From positions 1-64,000 of the forward strand of contig JAWKPF010000005.1 in NCBI GenBank assembly GCA_041390825.1: a stretch of 64,000 nucleotides of DNA. The letters are read 5' to 3'. Both the position numbers and the translations under genes were made by a program. This document shows, one piece after another, positions 23,104 through 32,103 of this stretch. This stretch comes from Thermomicrobiales bacterium. GTDB lineage: Bacteria; Chloroflexota; Chloroflexia; Thermomicrobiales; UBA6265. The first letter of the stretch is position 1, and every line of letters begins with the position of its first letter. A model generated the notes under the pieces. It had not been told where the DNA came from. It ran no database searches and saw only the letters and a program-made list of their open reading frames with translations.

Positions 23104-23160
23104 CATTTGCTCCTTTGCCAAAGACCGCTGCCGACTAGACGGAACATGGATGGAATGTCG

Positions 23161-24600
23161 TCATCCGTCCGTGATCGAATTCTCATCCGTGCGAGCCGTC
23201 GTGGAACCATCGCTCGCATCGCAATCGGTATAGCGATCTGGTAGATGGATCGTGAAGGTCGCGCCCTGTCCAAGCGAGGTATCGAGTGAGATCGTGCCGT
23301 GATGTGCATCGACGATCCCCTTGGCGATCGCGAGGCCGAGACCGGATCCTCCCGCGGCGCCGCGTTTGCGCGAGGATTCTCCGCGCCAGAAACGGTCGAA
23401 GGCATGAGCGGCGGATTCTGGATCGAGGCCTGGGCCAGTGTCGGAAATGGTGATGACGGCGCCTCTTGGCTCGGCCGCCACCCGAAGAACGATCGCCGCG
23501 TCCACGGGGGTGTGGCGTAGCGCATTCGAGGTGAGAATGCTCACCAGTTGCACGATCAATCCTTCATCGGCACAGACGATCGGTCCAGTTTCCGGTGTGT
23601 CCGACGCGATGGGGCGACCCGGTTGCACCGCCTGAGCGTCTTGAGCGGCGTCGCGAAGGATACGTCCGAGATCGACCAGTTCATTGCGAAGCGGGCGACC
23701 TTCGTCGAGGTTCGCGAGGGAGAGCAGGTCCTTGACCAGGTCGGTCATGCGATTGGTTTCCGATGAGAGCCTGCGGACCATATCGTCCATCTGCGCAGTT
23801 TCCCGGAACGCGCCCTGGCGATAGAGATCGAGATACCCACGCATGGACGTCAGCGGTGTGCGCAGCTCATGGGAGGCGTCCGCCACGAACTGTTTCAGGC
23901 GTGCGTCGGTTTCGTCCCGTTCATCGAGCATCAGATTGAAAGCGATGCCCAGCTTGCCCGCTTCAGTGTGCGGATCGACATCGGGCGCCCGCAGACTGTG
24001 ATCTCCGGCCGTAATGGCTTCGGCTGTTTGCGCAAGCCGGGTGATCGGTGCGATGCCGAGTCGCTGGATCCAGACATAAAGCGCCGCCAGCACCACAGCA
24101 ATCAGCACGCCGGCCAGGGACAGGGTGCGTTCCAGACGCCCAATGGCGTCGTCGAGTTCCTGCAGCGGCAACGCAGTCATGATCGTGCCTTGTCCACCGG
24201 GATCGGGCCGCAGCAGGGCCCGGAAGCTCATCGATGAATCGGACGCAGCGATCGTCTCGAAGTGTGGGCCCGCTTCGTCGACCGTTTCTGGCAGATCTAG
24301 TACCGGCGCGGCGGAGAGCAGCGATCCGAGGACTTGCGGCTCGACGGCGCCGTCCGGTGTGACGAGCGCAATGTAGATATCCGAATACGAATCGGCCGGC
24401 GGCATGGGGGGGCTCCCCGCGGATGTTGGAGCGTCGATCGTGTCGCCTTGGTCGATGCGGAATGGGGGTACAGAGCTGAGACGGCGATCGATCTGCTCGA
24501 GAAGCAGCGATCGCTGGTTCTGAATGACCAGCAACGATGTCACGGCATACGTGAAGAGAAGGATCGCTATGACGATGAGCAGGCGCGCCCGCAGGCTCAC
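23161..24600 (-). CDS. Two-component sensor histidine kinase
   Basis: 479 aa. TM1 at about residues 7-27, an extracytoplasmic sensor of ~130 residues, TM2 near 161-178, and a HAMP linker (PITRLAQTAEAITAGDHSLR). The dimerisation/phosphoacceptor domain has H244 in FVADASHELRTPLTSMRGYL. An HATPase_c domain follows, with the N, G1 and G2 boxes (NALRHTP, ISDTGPGLDPE, GGSGLGLAIAKGIVDAHHG). It phosphorylates the response regulator encoded just upstream (4-bp overlap at 24597-24600). The kinase, regulator and CotH-like genes form one minus-strand operon, so the pair may control cell-surface or polyphosphate-linked functions. The signal is unknown. Confidence 0.92.
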   Translation of the reverse strand: MSLRARLLIVIAILLFTYAVTSLLVIQNQRSLLLEQIDRRLSSVPPFRIDQGDTIDAPTSAGSPPMPPADSYSDIYIALVTPDGAVEPQVLGSLLSAAPVLDLPETVDEAGPHFETIAASDSSMSFRALLRPDPGGQGTIMTALPLQELDDAIGRLERTLSLAGVLIAVVLAALYVWIQRLGIAPITRLAQTAEAITAGDHSLRAPDVDPHTEAGKLGIAFNLMLDERDETDARLKQFVADASHELRTPLTSMRGYLDLYRQGAFRETAQMDDMVRRLSSETNRMTDLVKDLLSLANLDEGRPLRNELVDLGRILRDAAQDAQAVQPGRPIASDTPETGPIVCADEGLIVQLVSILTSNALRHTPVDAAIVLRVAAEPRGAVITISDTGPGLDPESAAHAFDRFWRGESSRKRGAAGGSGLGLAIAKGIVDAHHGTISLDTSLGQGATFTIHLPDRYTDCDASDGSTTARTDENSITDG

Positions 24601-25286
24601 TGTTCGACTCGAAGCGTGAACCCGACTCCGCGCACCGTGTGAATGAGCTTCGGACCTGCTCGGTCGATCTTCTTGCGAAGATAGCTGATGTAGGTGTCGA
24701 CCACGGACGGATCGACATCGACTTCATAGGACCAGACATGCTCCAGGATCTGGCTCCGGTTGAGTACACGGCCGACATTCGTCAAGAGATAGTGGAGCAG
24801 CTTGTATTCTGTGGGGGAGAGATAGATCTCCTCCCCTCCACGGAACACCTGGTGCAGTTCAGTGTCCATTTCGAGATCATCGCAACGGAGCCTTCGGCTG
24901 GCGGCGGACTTTTCGGCGCGTTTCATGCGCAACTGAACTCTCGCCACTAGTTCGGCGACATCGAAGGGTTTGACGATGTAGTCGTCGCCCCCTTCACTCA
25001 GTCCCTTGACCCGATCGGCCGATTGGTCGCGCGCGGTGAGAAAGATGATCGGTGTCTGGTTCCCCTGATCCCGAAGTCGTCGCAGAATGGCGAAACCGTC
25101 GAGGTCCGGCAACATGACATCGAGCACGATGAGGTCCGGCCGCTCGCGGTAGATCTGGTCGAGCGCTTCGAATCCGGTCGCCGCGGTAACCGTGTCCATC
25201 CCGGAAAGGGAAAGCGCGGTGGTCACCAGAAAGCGAATGTTCTCCTCGTCGTCGACGACGAGGATGCGCGGCCGGGCATCGGTCAT
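24597..25286 (-). CDS. OmpR/PhoB-family response regulator
   Basis: 229 aa. ATG 25286 (MTDARPRILVVDDEENIRF) is chosen over a long unlikely upstream reading. Receiver domain with acidic pocket DDEE, phosphoacceptor D56 in DLIVLDVMLPDLDG, and the switch residues (T in IIFLTARDQ, K in VKPFD). The C-terminal winged helix is LSPTEYKLLHYLLTNVGRVL ... TYISYLRKKIDR ... HTVRGVGFTLRVE. It is a transcription factor phosphorylated by the adjacent kinase. It overlaps both the kinase and the upstream CotH-like gene by 4 bp. Confidence 0.94.
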   Translation of the reverse strand: MTDARPRILVVDDEENIRFLVTTALSLSGMDTVTAATGFEALDQIYRERPDLIVLDVMLPDLDGFAILRRLRDQGNQTPIIFLTARDQSADRVKGLSEGGDDYIVKPFDVAELVARVQLRMKRAEKSAASRRLRCDDLEMDTELHQVFRGGEEIYLSPTEYKLLHYLLTNVGRVLNRSQILEHVWSYEVDVDPSVVDTYISYLRKKIDRAGPKLIHTVRGVGFTLRVEQ

Positions 25287-26776
25287 GCGGCGTCGATCTG
25301 CTCCTGAACTCGTTGAGATTCGCTCTCGATGGTCGCTTGTTCGACGAGATCGATTGCCTGAGTTTCCAACAACTCGACCCAACGTGCCAAGATGTCCGTG
25401 GCGACGCCACCAGCAAAGAGTTCAGCGTGTAGGCGTTGTTTGGCTTCGTTCTGCAAGGCGACGAAATCGGAATTGGCTTCCCAACGCGAAACGAGCGGGT
25501 TGTTCATGCCCGACATGTCGCCCCCAGGAACTCCTCCAACGAAATCGCCGTCGGCGGGAGGTTGCGGCATCTGGCCCCCGGGACCGCCGGATGTGCCCAC
25601 GGGTGGTGTGCCGACGATCACATTCGGTCGACCTTGACCGGCGCCTTCGGGATTGCCGCCTGGCCCTCCCCGGAACTCACCACCCTGTACGGTCATTCCA
25701 TTGAACGCGAGATTCATATCCCATGGGACCACGGTGAACTTGCTGGTCGCATTGTCATAGTAGAGGTAGGAATTGTTGCCTGGACCATTGATGTCATCGA
25801 AGTTCTGCACGAGATCCATCATCGCCAGATAGATCGCAAATTCGTCGATATCGAGTCGTTGGGCGAGACCTGCCGCAAAGGTGGTGTCGTCACTGTTGTT
25901 GACGAAGTCGAGAAATGAGATCAGTGGCGCGTAGTTCTCGGCATCATCATCTCCGCCGCCAGCCTCGAGATCGAACGCGGTCATGTACGCATCGAGGTCG
26001 TCGTCCTTGTAGCTCCAGTTTCCGACCGACTCCGACTTGAAGAGGAGACCATCGGCTGCGAAGTGCGCGTCCATCCACGTATCGTCCGGGTTCTCGATGG
26101 CGATGCGCAAGCGGGGAGTGCTCTCGTTCACGCTGAAACTGACATATGCGGCGGCTTGCGACGCGAGACCGGCGGCTGCGAGCAGATCGAGCGCCAACGC
26201 CTCATTGAGCGCGGTCGCCGAATTGTTGGATCGGATCACGAACTCCGTCAGCCCATTCAGGTTCTGGTCATCGACGAACTTGTCGAGTCGCACGAGCCAC
26301 GGAAGACCTTCAGGCTCGTCGGCTGAGAGCGGGCTACTCGGCCCGATGATGTCTTCAGTCATGCCGGCGCCGGCGGGTTGGGCATTCTGGCCGTTGTCCG
26401 GAGCCTGAAATCCACCATTGCCGCGCAGAGCCATCAACGAAGAGTTGCCCTTCAGACGAAATCCAACCTCTTCGTATGTCTGACCGTCGATGGTAGCGGT
26501 GGCCGAGATCCATTCCTTGTCACCGGTGTCCCGGAAGGTGGCAATCATGGCGTCGTATTCGGCTTCATCGAACGTGGCTGAAATCGTATGAAGCTCCGCA
26601 GCATCGAAGAAGACCCCGGTCGTGGCCACTGAGCCTTGCGCGGCGAGCGCGAATGATCCGAATCGGGAGCCTGGAGACGCAAGCAAGGCGGCTGCCGAGG
26701 CGGATGAGATGAGCAGTGAGCGGCGCGTCAGACGCAGCGTCGGCTCCGAAATCGAAAGGAGCACAGGAACCTCCAT
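25283..26776 (-). CDS. CotH-like kinase-family protein, Tat-exported
   Basis: 497 aa from ATG 26776 (MEVPVLLS). A twin-arginine signal (LTRRSLLISSASAAALLASP) is followed by the CotH body: ISATFDEAEYDAMIATFRDT, VGFRLKGNSSLMALRG, WLVRLDKFVDDQNLNGLTEF, LNEALALDLLAAAGLASQAA, SYLYYDNATSKFTVVPWDMN. A Gly/Pro-rich, low-complexity insert lies near residues 365-420. CotH proteins are atypical protein kinases first seen in spore coats; in many non-sporing bacteria they are exported and sit beside DUF4956 and VTC polyphosphate polymerases, as here. It is divergent from those two genes and translationally coupled to the response regulator. Confidence 0.87.
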   Translation of the reverse strand: MEVPVLLSISEPTLRLTRRSLLISSASAAALLASPGSRFGSFALAAQGSVATTGVFFDAAELHTISATFDEAEYDAMIATFRDTGDKEWISATATIDGQTYEEVGFRLKGNSSLMALRGNGGFQAPDNGQNAQPAGAGMTEDIIGPSSPLSADEPEGLPWLVRLDKFVDDQNLNGLTEFVIRSNNSATALNEALALDLLAAAGLASQAAAYVSFSVNESTPRLRIAIENPDDTWMDAHFAADGLLFKSESVGNWSYKDDDLDAYMTAFDLEAGGGDDDAENYAPLISFLDFVNNSDDTTFAAGLAQRLDIDEFAIYLAMMDLVQNFDDINGPGNNSYLYYDNATSKFTVVPWDMNLAFNGMTVQGGEFRGGPGGNPEGAGQGRPNVIVGTPPVGTSGGPGGQMPQPPADGDFVGGVPGGDMSGMNNPLVSRWEANSDFVALQNEAKQRLHAELFAGGVATDILARWVELLETQAIDLVEQATIESESQRVQEQIDAA

Positions 26777-26939
26777 GTCCGTTGTCAGATCGAGCGGCGT
26801 ATGTTGCCGCATGTGCCTTTCGAGTGTCCGGGTGCGATTTGGGAGATTTCTGTGAAAAGAGCGGGTGGAAGTCTCAAGAATTTCACAAAGTCATAACATT
26901 CAATTGCCTCCAGAACGGTTCCACGTGCAGGAGGTCCGC

Positions 26940-27539
26940 GTGTCTCAGCAGATCATTCCGATCGTCGCGAATTTCGTGGCGATCCTTGTGCTCATCTTTG
27001 GGGTGTATTTCCCGCGGCATCGGCGGCGAGATATGATCGTCGCCTATCTCGCGATCAATACTGGCGTTCTCGCGATCGCCACCGTACTTTCATCGGTCGA
27101 TGCGTCGGTGGGACTGGGTGTCGGGCTATTCGGAGTGCTGTCGATTATCCGCTTGCGGTCGGACGAGCTCACCCAGCGGGAAGTTTCCTATTACTTCGCA
27201 GCTCTGGCGCTTGGACTCCTGGGAGGAACGAGAGTCGATCAGCACATCTTGACCGTTTCCCCGATGGCCGTCATCGTGTGCGCGCTTGCCTTCGCCGATA
27301 GTCCGCGGTTGCTGGGCCGGTATCACATCAGACTGATGACGCTCGACCGGGCGTTCGTGGCTGAAGAGCAACTCATCGCCTATCTGGCAAATCTGCTGCA
27401 CGCGGATATCAAACAAGTGGCGGTGCATCAGATCGACCTGGTGAACGACACCACCCGAGTCGAGGTCCGCTATGAGCTGCCGGTCGTGTGGACGACCGAA
27501 GCCGAGATCGTCGAGATTCGCCCCATGGTGGTTTCGTGA
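26940..27539 (+). CDS. DUF4956 membrane protein
   Basis: 199 aa from GTG 26940, eight bases after GCAGGAGG; the longer ORF from 26865 contains that site and is rejected. Three to four N-terminal membrane segments (IIPIVANFVAILVLIFGVYF, IVAYLAINTGVLAIATVL, VGLGVGLFGVLSIIRLRSDE, SYYFAALALGLLGGT) are followed by a ~80-residue cytoplasmic domain. The FGVLSIIRLRSDELTQREVS stretch is the family hallmark. The function is unproven; it is repeatedly linked with VTC-type polyphosphate polymerases and CotH kinases. It overlaps the VTC gene start by 1 bp. Confidence 0.88.
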   Translation: MSQQIIPIVANFVAILVLIFGVYFPRHRRRDMIVAYLAINTGVLAIATVLSSVDASVGLGVGLFGVLSIIRLRSDELTQREVSYYFAALALGLLGGTRVDQHILTVSPMAVIVCALAFADSPRLLGRYHIRLMTLDRAFVAEEQLIAYLANLLHADIKQVAVHQIDLVNDTTRVEVRYELPVVWTTEAEIVEIRPMVVS

Positions 27540-28330
27540 TGCACAGTTTCGAGCCCATGGCCTTCGCGCCGATTGACGAGCTTCCCGCACTTTCGTTGCC
27601 GCAGCTTCAGGATGCAGCCTCCTTCCTGACCCGCCGTGACCGCAAGTACATCGTTCCGGCCGACACCGTTGCCAGTCTGCTCGACGGGCTGGAAGCTGGA
27701 ACACGAGTCCTCGAGATCGATGGCCGGCGCACGTTTCGATATTCGACTCGCTATTTCGACGATCGTCATGCGGCGTATTTCCGCGCGCTGCGTAAGCGTC
27801 CCGACCGATTCAAGGTGCGCACCCGGCGATACGAAGAAAGCGGAGAGTGCCAGCTCGAAGTCAAGCTGCTCGATGTCCGCGGTCGCACGGTCAAGTCACG
27901 ATTTCCGCACGAGAGCGGTGAAATGGAAACGCTGTCGACACTCGACCGCGCATGGCTCCGATCGTTTGAGCCGGTGCGCGCGGTCGCCAGCCAGCTTGAG
28001 CCGAGCGTTGCCACGTGGTATCACCGCTCCACGCTCGTGTTTCCCGATGGTAGTGGGCGCATGACAATCGATCAGGGACTGACTTTCGTCGGCGAGGATG
28101 GTCTTTGGCAACGTCTCGAATCGCATTGTGTGATCGAAACGAAGGGCCCCGGGCATCCGCTGCCGTTCGATCGTCTTCTTTGGTCAGCCGGATTTCGCCC
28201 GGCGCCGGCGAGCAAATTCGCGCTTGGTGTCTGTCTGACGAATCCCGACCTGCCACACAACCGCTGGCGACGACTTCGCGCACGCTTGGCTCCGGCACTG
28301 AGCGGACCCATGGTGGCGAGTCCGCGCTGA
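27539..28330 (+). CDS. VTC-domain polyphosphate polymerase
   Basis: 263 aa. ATG 27539 overlaps the DUF4956 stop; GTG 27536 is one codon upstream. It has the CYTH/VTC tunnel-fold pattern: FLTRRDRKYIVPADTV, TFRYSTRYFDDRHAAYFRAL, KVRTRRYEESGECQLEVKL (Arg/Lys and Glu residues that line the phosphate tunnel), and IETKGPGHPLPFDRLLWSAG at the end. Yeast Vtc4 makes polyphosphate from ATP in this domain; bacterial single-domain forms are thought to do likewise. It works with the coupled DUF4956 protein, and probably with the divergent CotH-like kinase. Confidence 0.88.
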   Translation: MHSFEPMAFAPIDELPALSLPQLQDAASFLTRRDRKYIVPADTVASLLDGLEAGTRVLEIDGRRTFRYSTRYFDDRHAAYFRALRKRPDRFKVRTRRYEESGECQLEVKLLDVRGRTVKSRFPHESGEMETLSTLDRAWLRSFEPVRAVASQLEPSVATWYHRSTLVFPDGSGRMTIDQGLTFVGEDGLWQRLESHCVIETKGPGHPLPFDRLLWSAGFRPAPASKFALGVCLTNPDLPHNRWRRLRARLAPALSGPMVASPR

Positions 28331-28370
28331 ACTGGTGTTGCGCTAAACCGGGCATTGGAGGAGTTCCATG

Positions 28371-28398
28371 CTAGCCCGGTCGAATCGGATCGGGCTAG
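28371..28398. repeat. Inverted repeat between the VTC gene and lon
   Basis: CTAGCCCG (28371-28378) and CGGGCTAG (28391-28398) form a perfect 8-bp inverted repeat with 12 bases between. No T-tract follows. It could be an operator or a weak transcript-end hairpin in the 192-base gap before lon; the remainder of the gap shows nothing clear. Confidence 0.5.
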
Positions 28399-28522
28399 AA
28401 TTGCGGATTGGACGAGCGCGTGCAACGCCATTGCAGACCGTTCGTATTTTCGCCTTTGACGATCTCCGCTGGTACGAACACGCACGGCTCCAGCGTTGGC
28501 CTAGACGCATCGGAAAGCCCCA

Positions 28523-31102
28523 ATGCCATCCAAGACGACAGCGAGCGACGAGTCCGTCGTTCCGAACGACGACGCTTCTCTACCCCGCTCCAAACCGAAG
28601 CGAGTCCGTGAGGGCGCGACCAAGACACCGCGCCGGAGGCCGATCGCGTTGCCGGTGCTGGTGGTGGACGAAACGTTTCTGCTGCCGCACATGTCGATTC
28701 CCTATCCGATCGAGGATGACGAAGCGGCGATGGTGATCGACCGCAGCTTGCGCATGCCGCTGCGGCAGGTGTTGGTGCTGACCGAGCGAATGGTGCAGGA
28801 AGGCGCCGATCCGGGAACTGCCGAATCGGAGTTCGCGCCGCTCTTTTCCGATCTCCTGCTGGACCATGAGCTGCCATCCGGTGGCGATGGTGACGAGCCG
28901 GGCGGCTGGACCCCGGAGAATCAGGACGATGGGGTGCAGTTCGAGCTCTGCACGGTTGGCGTCATCGCCGAGGTCGGGCAACGCATCTCGCCCCCGGGCA
29001 GCACTTCGCATGTGATTCTCCAGGGAGTGGCTCGCGGTGTCGTCAAGGAACTGATCCAGGAGGACCCCTATCTGGTTGCCCGGGTCGTGCGCCATGACGA
29101 TCCGGTCACTGGTTCGAGCGATTCCGAAGCGGCCATGTCCGCCGTGTTGGAGCAGGTCGAGCACTACATCGCCATGTTGCCGAATGTTCCAGAAGAAGTG
29201 CTGGCCATGGTGCGCAGCGTCGAAGAGCCGGGCTGGCTGGCCGACTTGATCGCGTTTTCACCGGAGTTCAGTTCGGCGCAGCGGCAAGAGTTGCTGGAGA
29301 TCCTCGATCCGGTTGCGCGTTTGCGGCGCTTGTCGGTCATGATCCAGAAGCGGCTGAACGTGCTCAATTTGCGCCAGCAGATTGCAACCGAGGCCCAGGC
29401 CGGCATGGACCGGCAGCAGCGCGACTACTTCCTGCGCGAACAAATTCGCGCCATCCAGAAAGAGCTTGGCGAAGGGTCCGCGGAAGAAACGCTGGCCGGC
29501 GAGATGCGCGCCAAGATCGAAGAAGTCGGCATGCCCGAGGAGACCAAGCAGAAGGCGTTGGTCCAGGTGGAGCGGCTGGAACAGCAACACCCCTTCTCGC
29601 CCGAGATCGGGGTCATTCGCGGGTATCTCGAGTGGCTGATCGAGCTTCCCTGGGCGATCGAAACCGAGGACCGTCTCGATCTCAACGAGGCGAAAGACAT
29701 TCTCGAAGCCGACCATTACGGGCTGGAGAAGGTCAAGGACCGCATCATCGAGTACATCGCCGTGCGCAAGCTGGCAGGCGACAAACAGAAGACGCCGATC
29801 ATCTGCTTCGTGGGTCCTCCGGGTGTGGGCAAGACCAGCCTGGGACGTTCGATCGCGCGGGCAATCGGCCGCAACTACGTGCGCATGTCGCTCGGTGGTG
29901 TGCGCGACGAGGCGGAGATTCGCGGCCACCGGCGCACCTATGTCGGCGCCATGCCGGGCAGGGTTATCAAGGCGCTGCGTGATGCCAAGAGCCGCAACCC
30001 GGTGATCGTGCTGGACGAGATCGACAAGGTTGGTTCCGATGCGTTTCGGGGCGATCCGTCTTCCGCGCTGCTGGAGGTGCTCGACCCGGAGCAAAACTCG
30101 ACCTTCTCCGATCACTACCTGGAGGTTCCCTTCGATCTTTCCAAGGTGATCTTCATTACCACGGCGAACATGCTGGAACCGATTCCACCAGCGCTCCGCG
30201 ACCGGATGGAAGTGATCGAGGTCCCGGGTTATACCGAGGTCGAGAAGATGGAAATTGCCAGGCGCTACCTCGTCCCCAAGACGATGGAGTCGCATGGTGT
30301 GTCCGAGGACCAACTCACGCTGACCGAGGATGCGCTCAAGCGCGTGATCCGCGAGTACACCAGCGAGTCAGGCGTGCGCAATCTCGAGCGCGAGATCGGA
30401 TCGCTTTGCCGCAAGGCAGCCCGCCAGCTGGCTGGAGACGATCCGCCCGAGCACATCACGATCGATAGCGAGGCCGTGGAAGCGTTTCTCGGCATCCCGA
30501 AGTACGAGTTCGGGCTTGCGGAAGAAAATGATGAGGTCGGGGTCGCGACCGGGGCAGCCGTGACGAGTGTGGGCGGAGACCTGCTGTCCATCGAGGTCAC
30601 GGTCATGGAAGGCAAGGGCGATCTGATCCTCACCGGACAACTCGGTGAGGTGATGCAGGAATCGGGCCGCGCAGCGATCAGCTATGCGCGAGCGCATGCG
30701 AGCGAGTTCGGCCTCGAGCCGGGCTTCTTCGACAAGCACAACATCCACGTCCATATTCCCGCTGGCGCGATCCCCAAAGACGGTCCGTCTGCAGGTATCA
30801 CCATCGCAACCGCGCTCATTTCCGCTCTGACCGGACGAAAGGTGCGGAAAGATGTGGCGATGACCGGTGAGATCACCCTGCGCGGCAAAGTGCTGCCAAT
30901 TGGCGGACTGCGCGAGAAGACGCTGGCCGCGCATCGGGGCGGGATCAAGACCTTCCTGCTCCCGAAGCGGAACGCCAAGGACCTTTCCGAATTGCCGGAT
31001 GTCGTCAAGAGCGACATCGAGCTGATCCAGGTCGCATCGCTCGACGAGGTGCTGGATGTGGCGCTCTTGCCGAAGGTCGACTTGACCTTGCAGGTGGCCT
31101 GA
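28523..31102 (+). CDS. lon: ATP-dependent protease Lon
   Basis: 859 aa. The N-terminal substrate domain is preceded by ~40 polar residues (KPKRVREGATKTPRRRP). The AAA+ module has Walker A GPPGVGKTS near residue 430 and Walker B VIVLDEID. The C-terminal peptidase domain has the Ser-Lys dyad: Ser in PKDGPSAGITIATALIS (about 755) and Lys in LREKTLAAHRGGIKTFLLP (about 798). It is the cytoplasmic hexamer that degrades misfolded and regulatory proteins. Between residues about 85 and 130 a Gly/Asp/Glu-rich insertion (LPSGGDGDEPGGWTPEN) interrupts the usual N-domain. No CIRCE or other heat-shock operator is seen upstream. Confidence 0.96.
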   Translation: MPSKTTASDESVVPNDDASLPRSKPKRVREGATKTPRRRPIALPVLVVDETFLLPHMSIPYPIEDDEAAMVIDRSLRMPLRQVLVLTERMVQEGADPGTAESEFAPLFSDLLLDHELPSGGDGDEPGGWTPENQDDGVQFELCTVGVIAEVGQRISPPGSTSHVILQGVARGVVKELIQEDPYLVARVVRHDDPVTGSSDSEAAMSAVLEQVEHYIAMLPNVPEEVLAMVRSVEEPGWLADLIAFSPEFSSAQRQELLEILDPVARLRRLSVMIQKRLNVLNLRQQIATEAQAGMDRQQRDYFLREQIRAIQKELGEGSAEETLAGEMRAKIEEVGMPEETKQKALVQVERLEQQHPFSPEIGVIRGYLEWLIELPWAIETEDRLDLNEAKDILEADHYGLEKVKDRIIEYIAVRKLAGDKQKTPIICFVGPPGVGKTSLGRSIARAIGRNYVRMSLGGVRDEAEIRGHRRTYVGAMPGRVIKALRDAKSRNPVIVLDEIDKVGSDAFRGDPSSALLEVLDPEQNSTFSDHYLEVPFDLSKVIFITTANMLEPIPPALRDRMEVIEVPGYTEVEKMEIARRYLVPKTMESHGVSEDQLTLTEDALKRVIREYTSESGVRNLEREIGSLCRKAARQLAGDDPPEHITIDSEAVEAFLGIPKYEFGLAEENDEVGVATGAAVTSVGGDLLSIEVTVMEGKGDLILTGQLGEVMQESGRAAISYARAHASEFGLEPGFFDKHNIHVHIPAGAIPKDGPSAGITIATALISALTGRKVRKDVAMTGEITLRGKVLPIGGLREKTLAAHRGGIKTFLLPKRNAKDLSELPDVVKSDIELIQVASLDEVLDVALLPKVDLTLQVA

Positions 31103-31107
31103 CGGCG

Positions 31108-31650
31108 CTAACGCCCGGTACTGGCGAACGCGGCCAGACCGGCAGACCAGGCGCGCTCGAGATCCGCAGTGGGTGGAAATCGGCGATCGATTTCCATGAT
31201 GGCCATGCCGTGCATGAAGGCCCAGAATGCGCGCGCCGTGTCTGCGTCGGCGAACAGCTCACCAAGCGGCGCGCCTGACCAGTCTTCGATCCCCGGAGTC
31301 AAACGGGCGCGATCGAGCTCGCCCGCGGTCAGGAGGCGATAGACGTGGGGCCACTCCCTGGCAAGCGATCGGTAGGCGGCCGCGACATTCGTCAGGCGGT
31401 CTCCCGGTTCGCCAAGCGCGATGCGGGCACGTTCCCCCCAGATCAGAAAGCCGCGGTCGATCATTGCCGCTTCGACCGCGGCCTTGTCGGGAAAGTGCTT
31501 GTAGAGCGACGGCGCCTTGATGCCCAGTTCGCTTGCCAATCTGCGCATGGTCAGGGCATCCCGCCCTTCGGCGTTCAGGATCGTCCAGGCAGTATCGACG
31601 ATCTGCTCCCGGCGAGCCTGGCTCGCAGAGCTAGGAGCGTTGGAAGCCAT
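31108..31650 (-). CDS. TetR-family transcriptional repressor
   Basis: 180 aa from ATG 31650. The N-terminal HTH is clear: RREQIVDTAWTILNAEGRDA, LTMRRLASELGIKAPSLYKH, FPDKAAVEAAM. The C-terminal ligand/dimer domain (LTNVAAAYRSLAREWPHVYR, FWAFMHGMAIMEIDRRF) is of the WHG type. Its first 20 bases overlap the end of the upstream DUF4260 gene, and both are driven by the promoter at 32056-32103. Two identical-sequence palindromes in that promoter are almost certainly its operators, so it represses its own operon until a ligand binds. Confidence 0.92.
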   Translation of the reverse strand: MASNAPSSASQARREQIVDTAWTILNAEGRDALTMRRLASELGIKAPSLYKHFPDKAAVEAAMIDRGFLIWGERARIALGEPGDRLTNVAAAYRSLAREWPHVYRLLTAGELDRARLTPGIEDWSGAPLGELFADADTARAFWAFMHGMAIMEIDRRFPPTADLERAWSAGLAAFASTGR

Positions 31651-32041
31651 TCTCGTCCCGCAATCCATAGCCGAAGGTATGGTCGACCGCGATATGCAGC
31701 GCCCAGCCGAGCGCGGCTGAGAGCCATATCATCGGCGCCACACCGGTCAATGCGAGCAGCGCCAACAGAGCAGGGCCGATGAAGCGATGCAGCGCGTTGT
31801 AGATCGGAACTGCCTTAGGCGCGAGTTGCCCCTTCTCCAGCCCGCGGTCGATTCCCGCCAGCAGCCCCAAATCGGGCATGAGGGCGAACCCGAGCGCAAG
31901 CCAGCCATTACCATGCTCCCGCACCTGGAGCACCGTTGCTCCCAGCAGGCCGAGCGCGGCGACTCCCCAGGCGATGCGGGGAAGCAGGCGACGACCTGAT
32001 GCAGCAGGTGTGAGTGAGAACGTCGAATGGTCGAGAAACAT
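31631..32041 (-). CDS. DUF4260 membrane protein
   Basis: 136 aa. ATG 32041 follows GGAGG by 7 bp; a long ORF from 32428 runs through the promoter and is rejected. Three to four hydrophobic segments (LLPRIAWGVAALGLLGATVL, LALGFALMPDLGLLAGIDRG, LHRFIGPALLALLALTGVAP, IWLSAALGWALHIAVDHTFG) and the YGLRDENGFQ end match DUF4260. The function is unknown; members are often regulated by an adjacent TetR protein, as here. It is the first gene of the autoregulated operon. Confidence 0.87.
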   Translation of the reverse strand: MFLDHSTFSLTPAASGRRLLPRIAWGVAALGLLGATVLQVREHGNGWLALGFALMPDLGLLAGIDRGLEKGQLAPKAVPIYNALHRFIGPALLALLALTGVAPMIWLSAALGWALHIAVDHTFGYGLRDENGFQRS

Positions 32042-32055
32042 AGCCGAACCTCCAT

Positions 32056-32103
32056 GGCTAACATCGTTAGCCGAATTGTAGGCTAACACTGTTAGCCTGT
32101 CAA
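32056..32103 (-). promoter_or_regulatory. Sigma-70 promoter with two TetR operators
   Basis: Read on the minus strand: -35 TTGACA (32103-32098), a spacer of exactly 17 bases, -10 TACAAT (32080-32075). The entire 17-base spacer is a perfect palindrome GGCTAAC-N3-GTTAGCC (32081-32097). A second perfect copy with the same arms (32056-32072) covers the expected transcription start. Centres are 25 bp apart. Binding of the TetR-family protein encoded downstream would block both RNA polymerase contacts and clearance. The DUF4260 start codon is 15 bp beyond the second operator. Confidence 0.9.
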
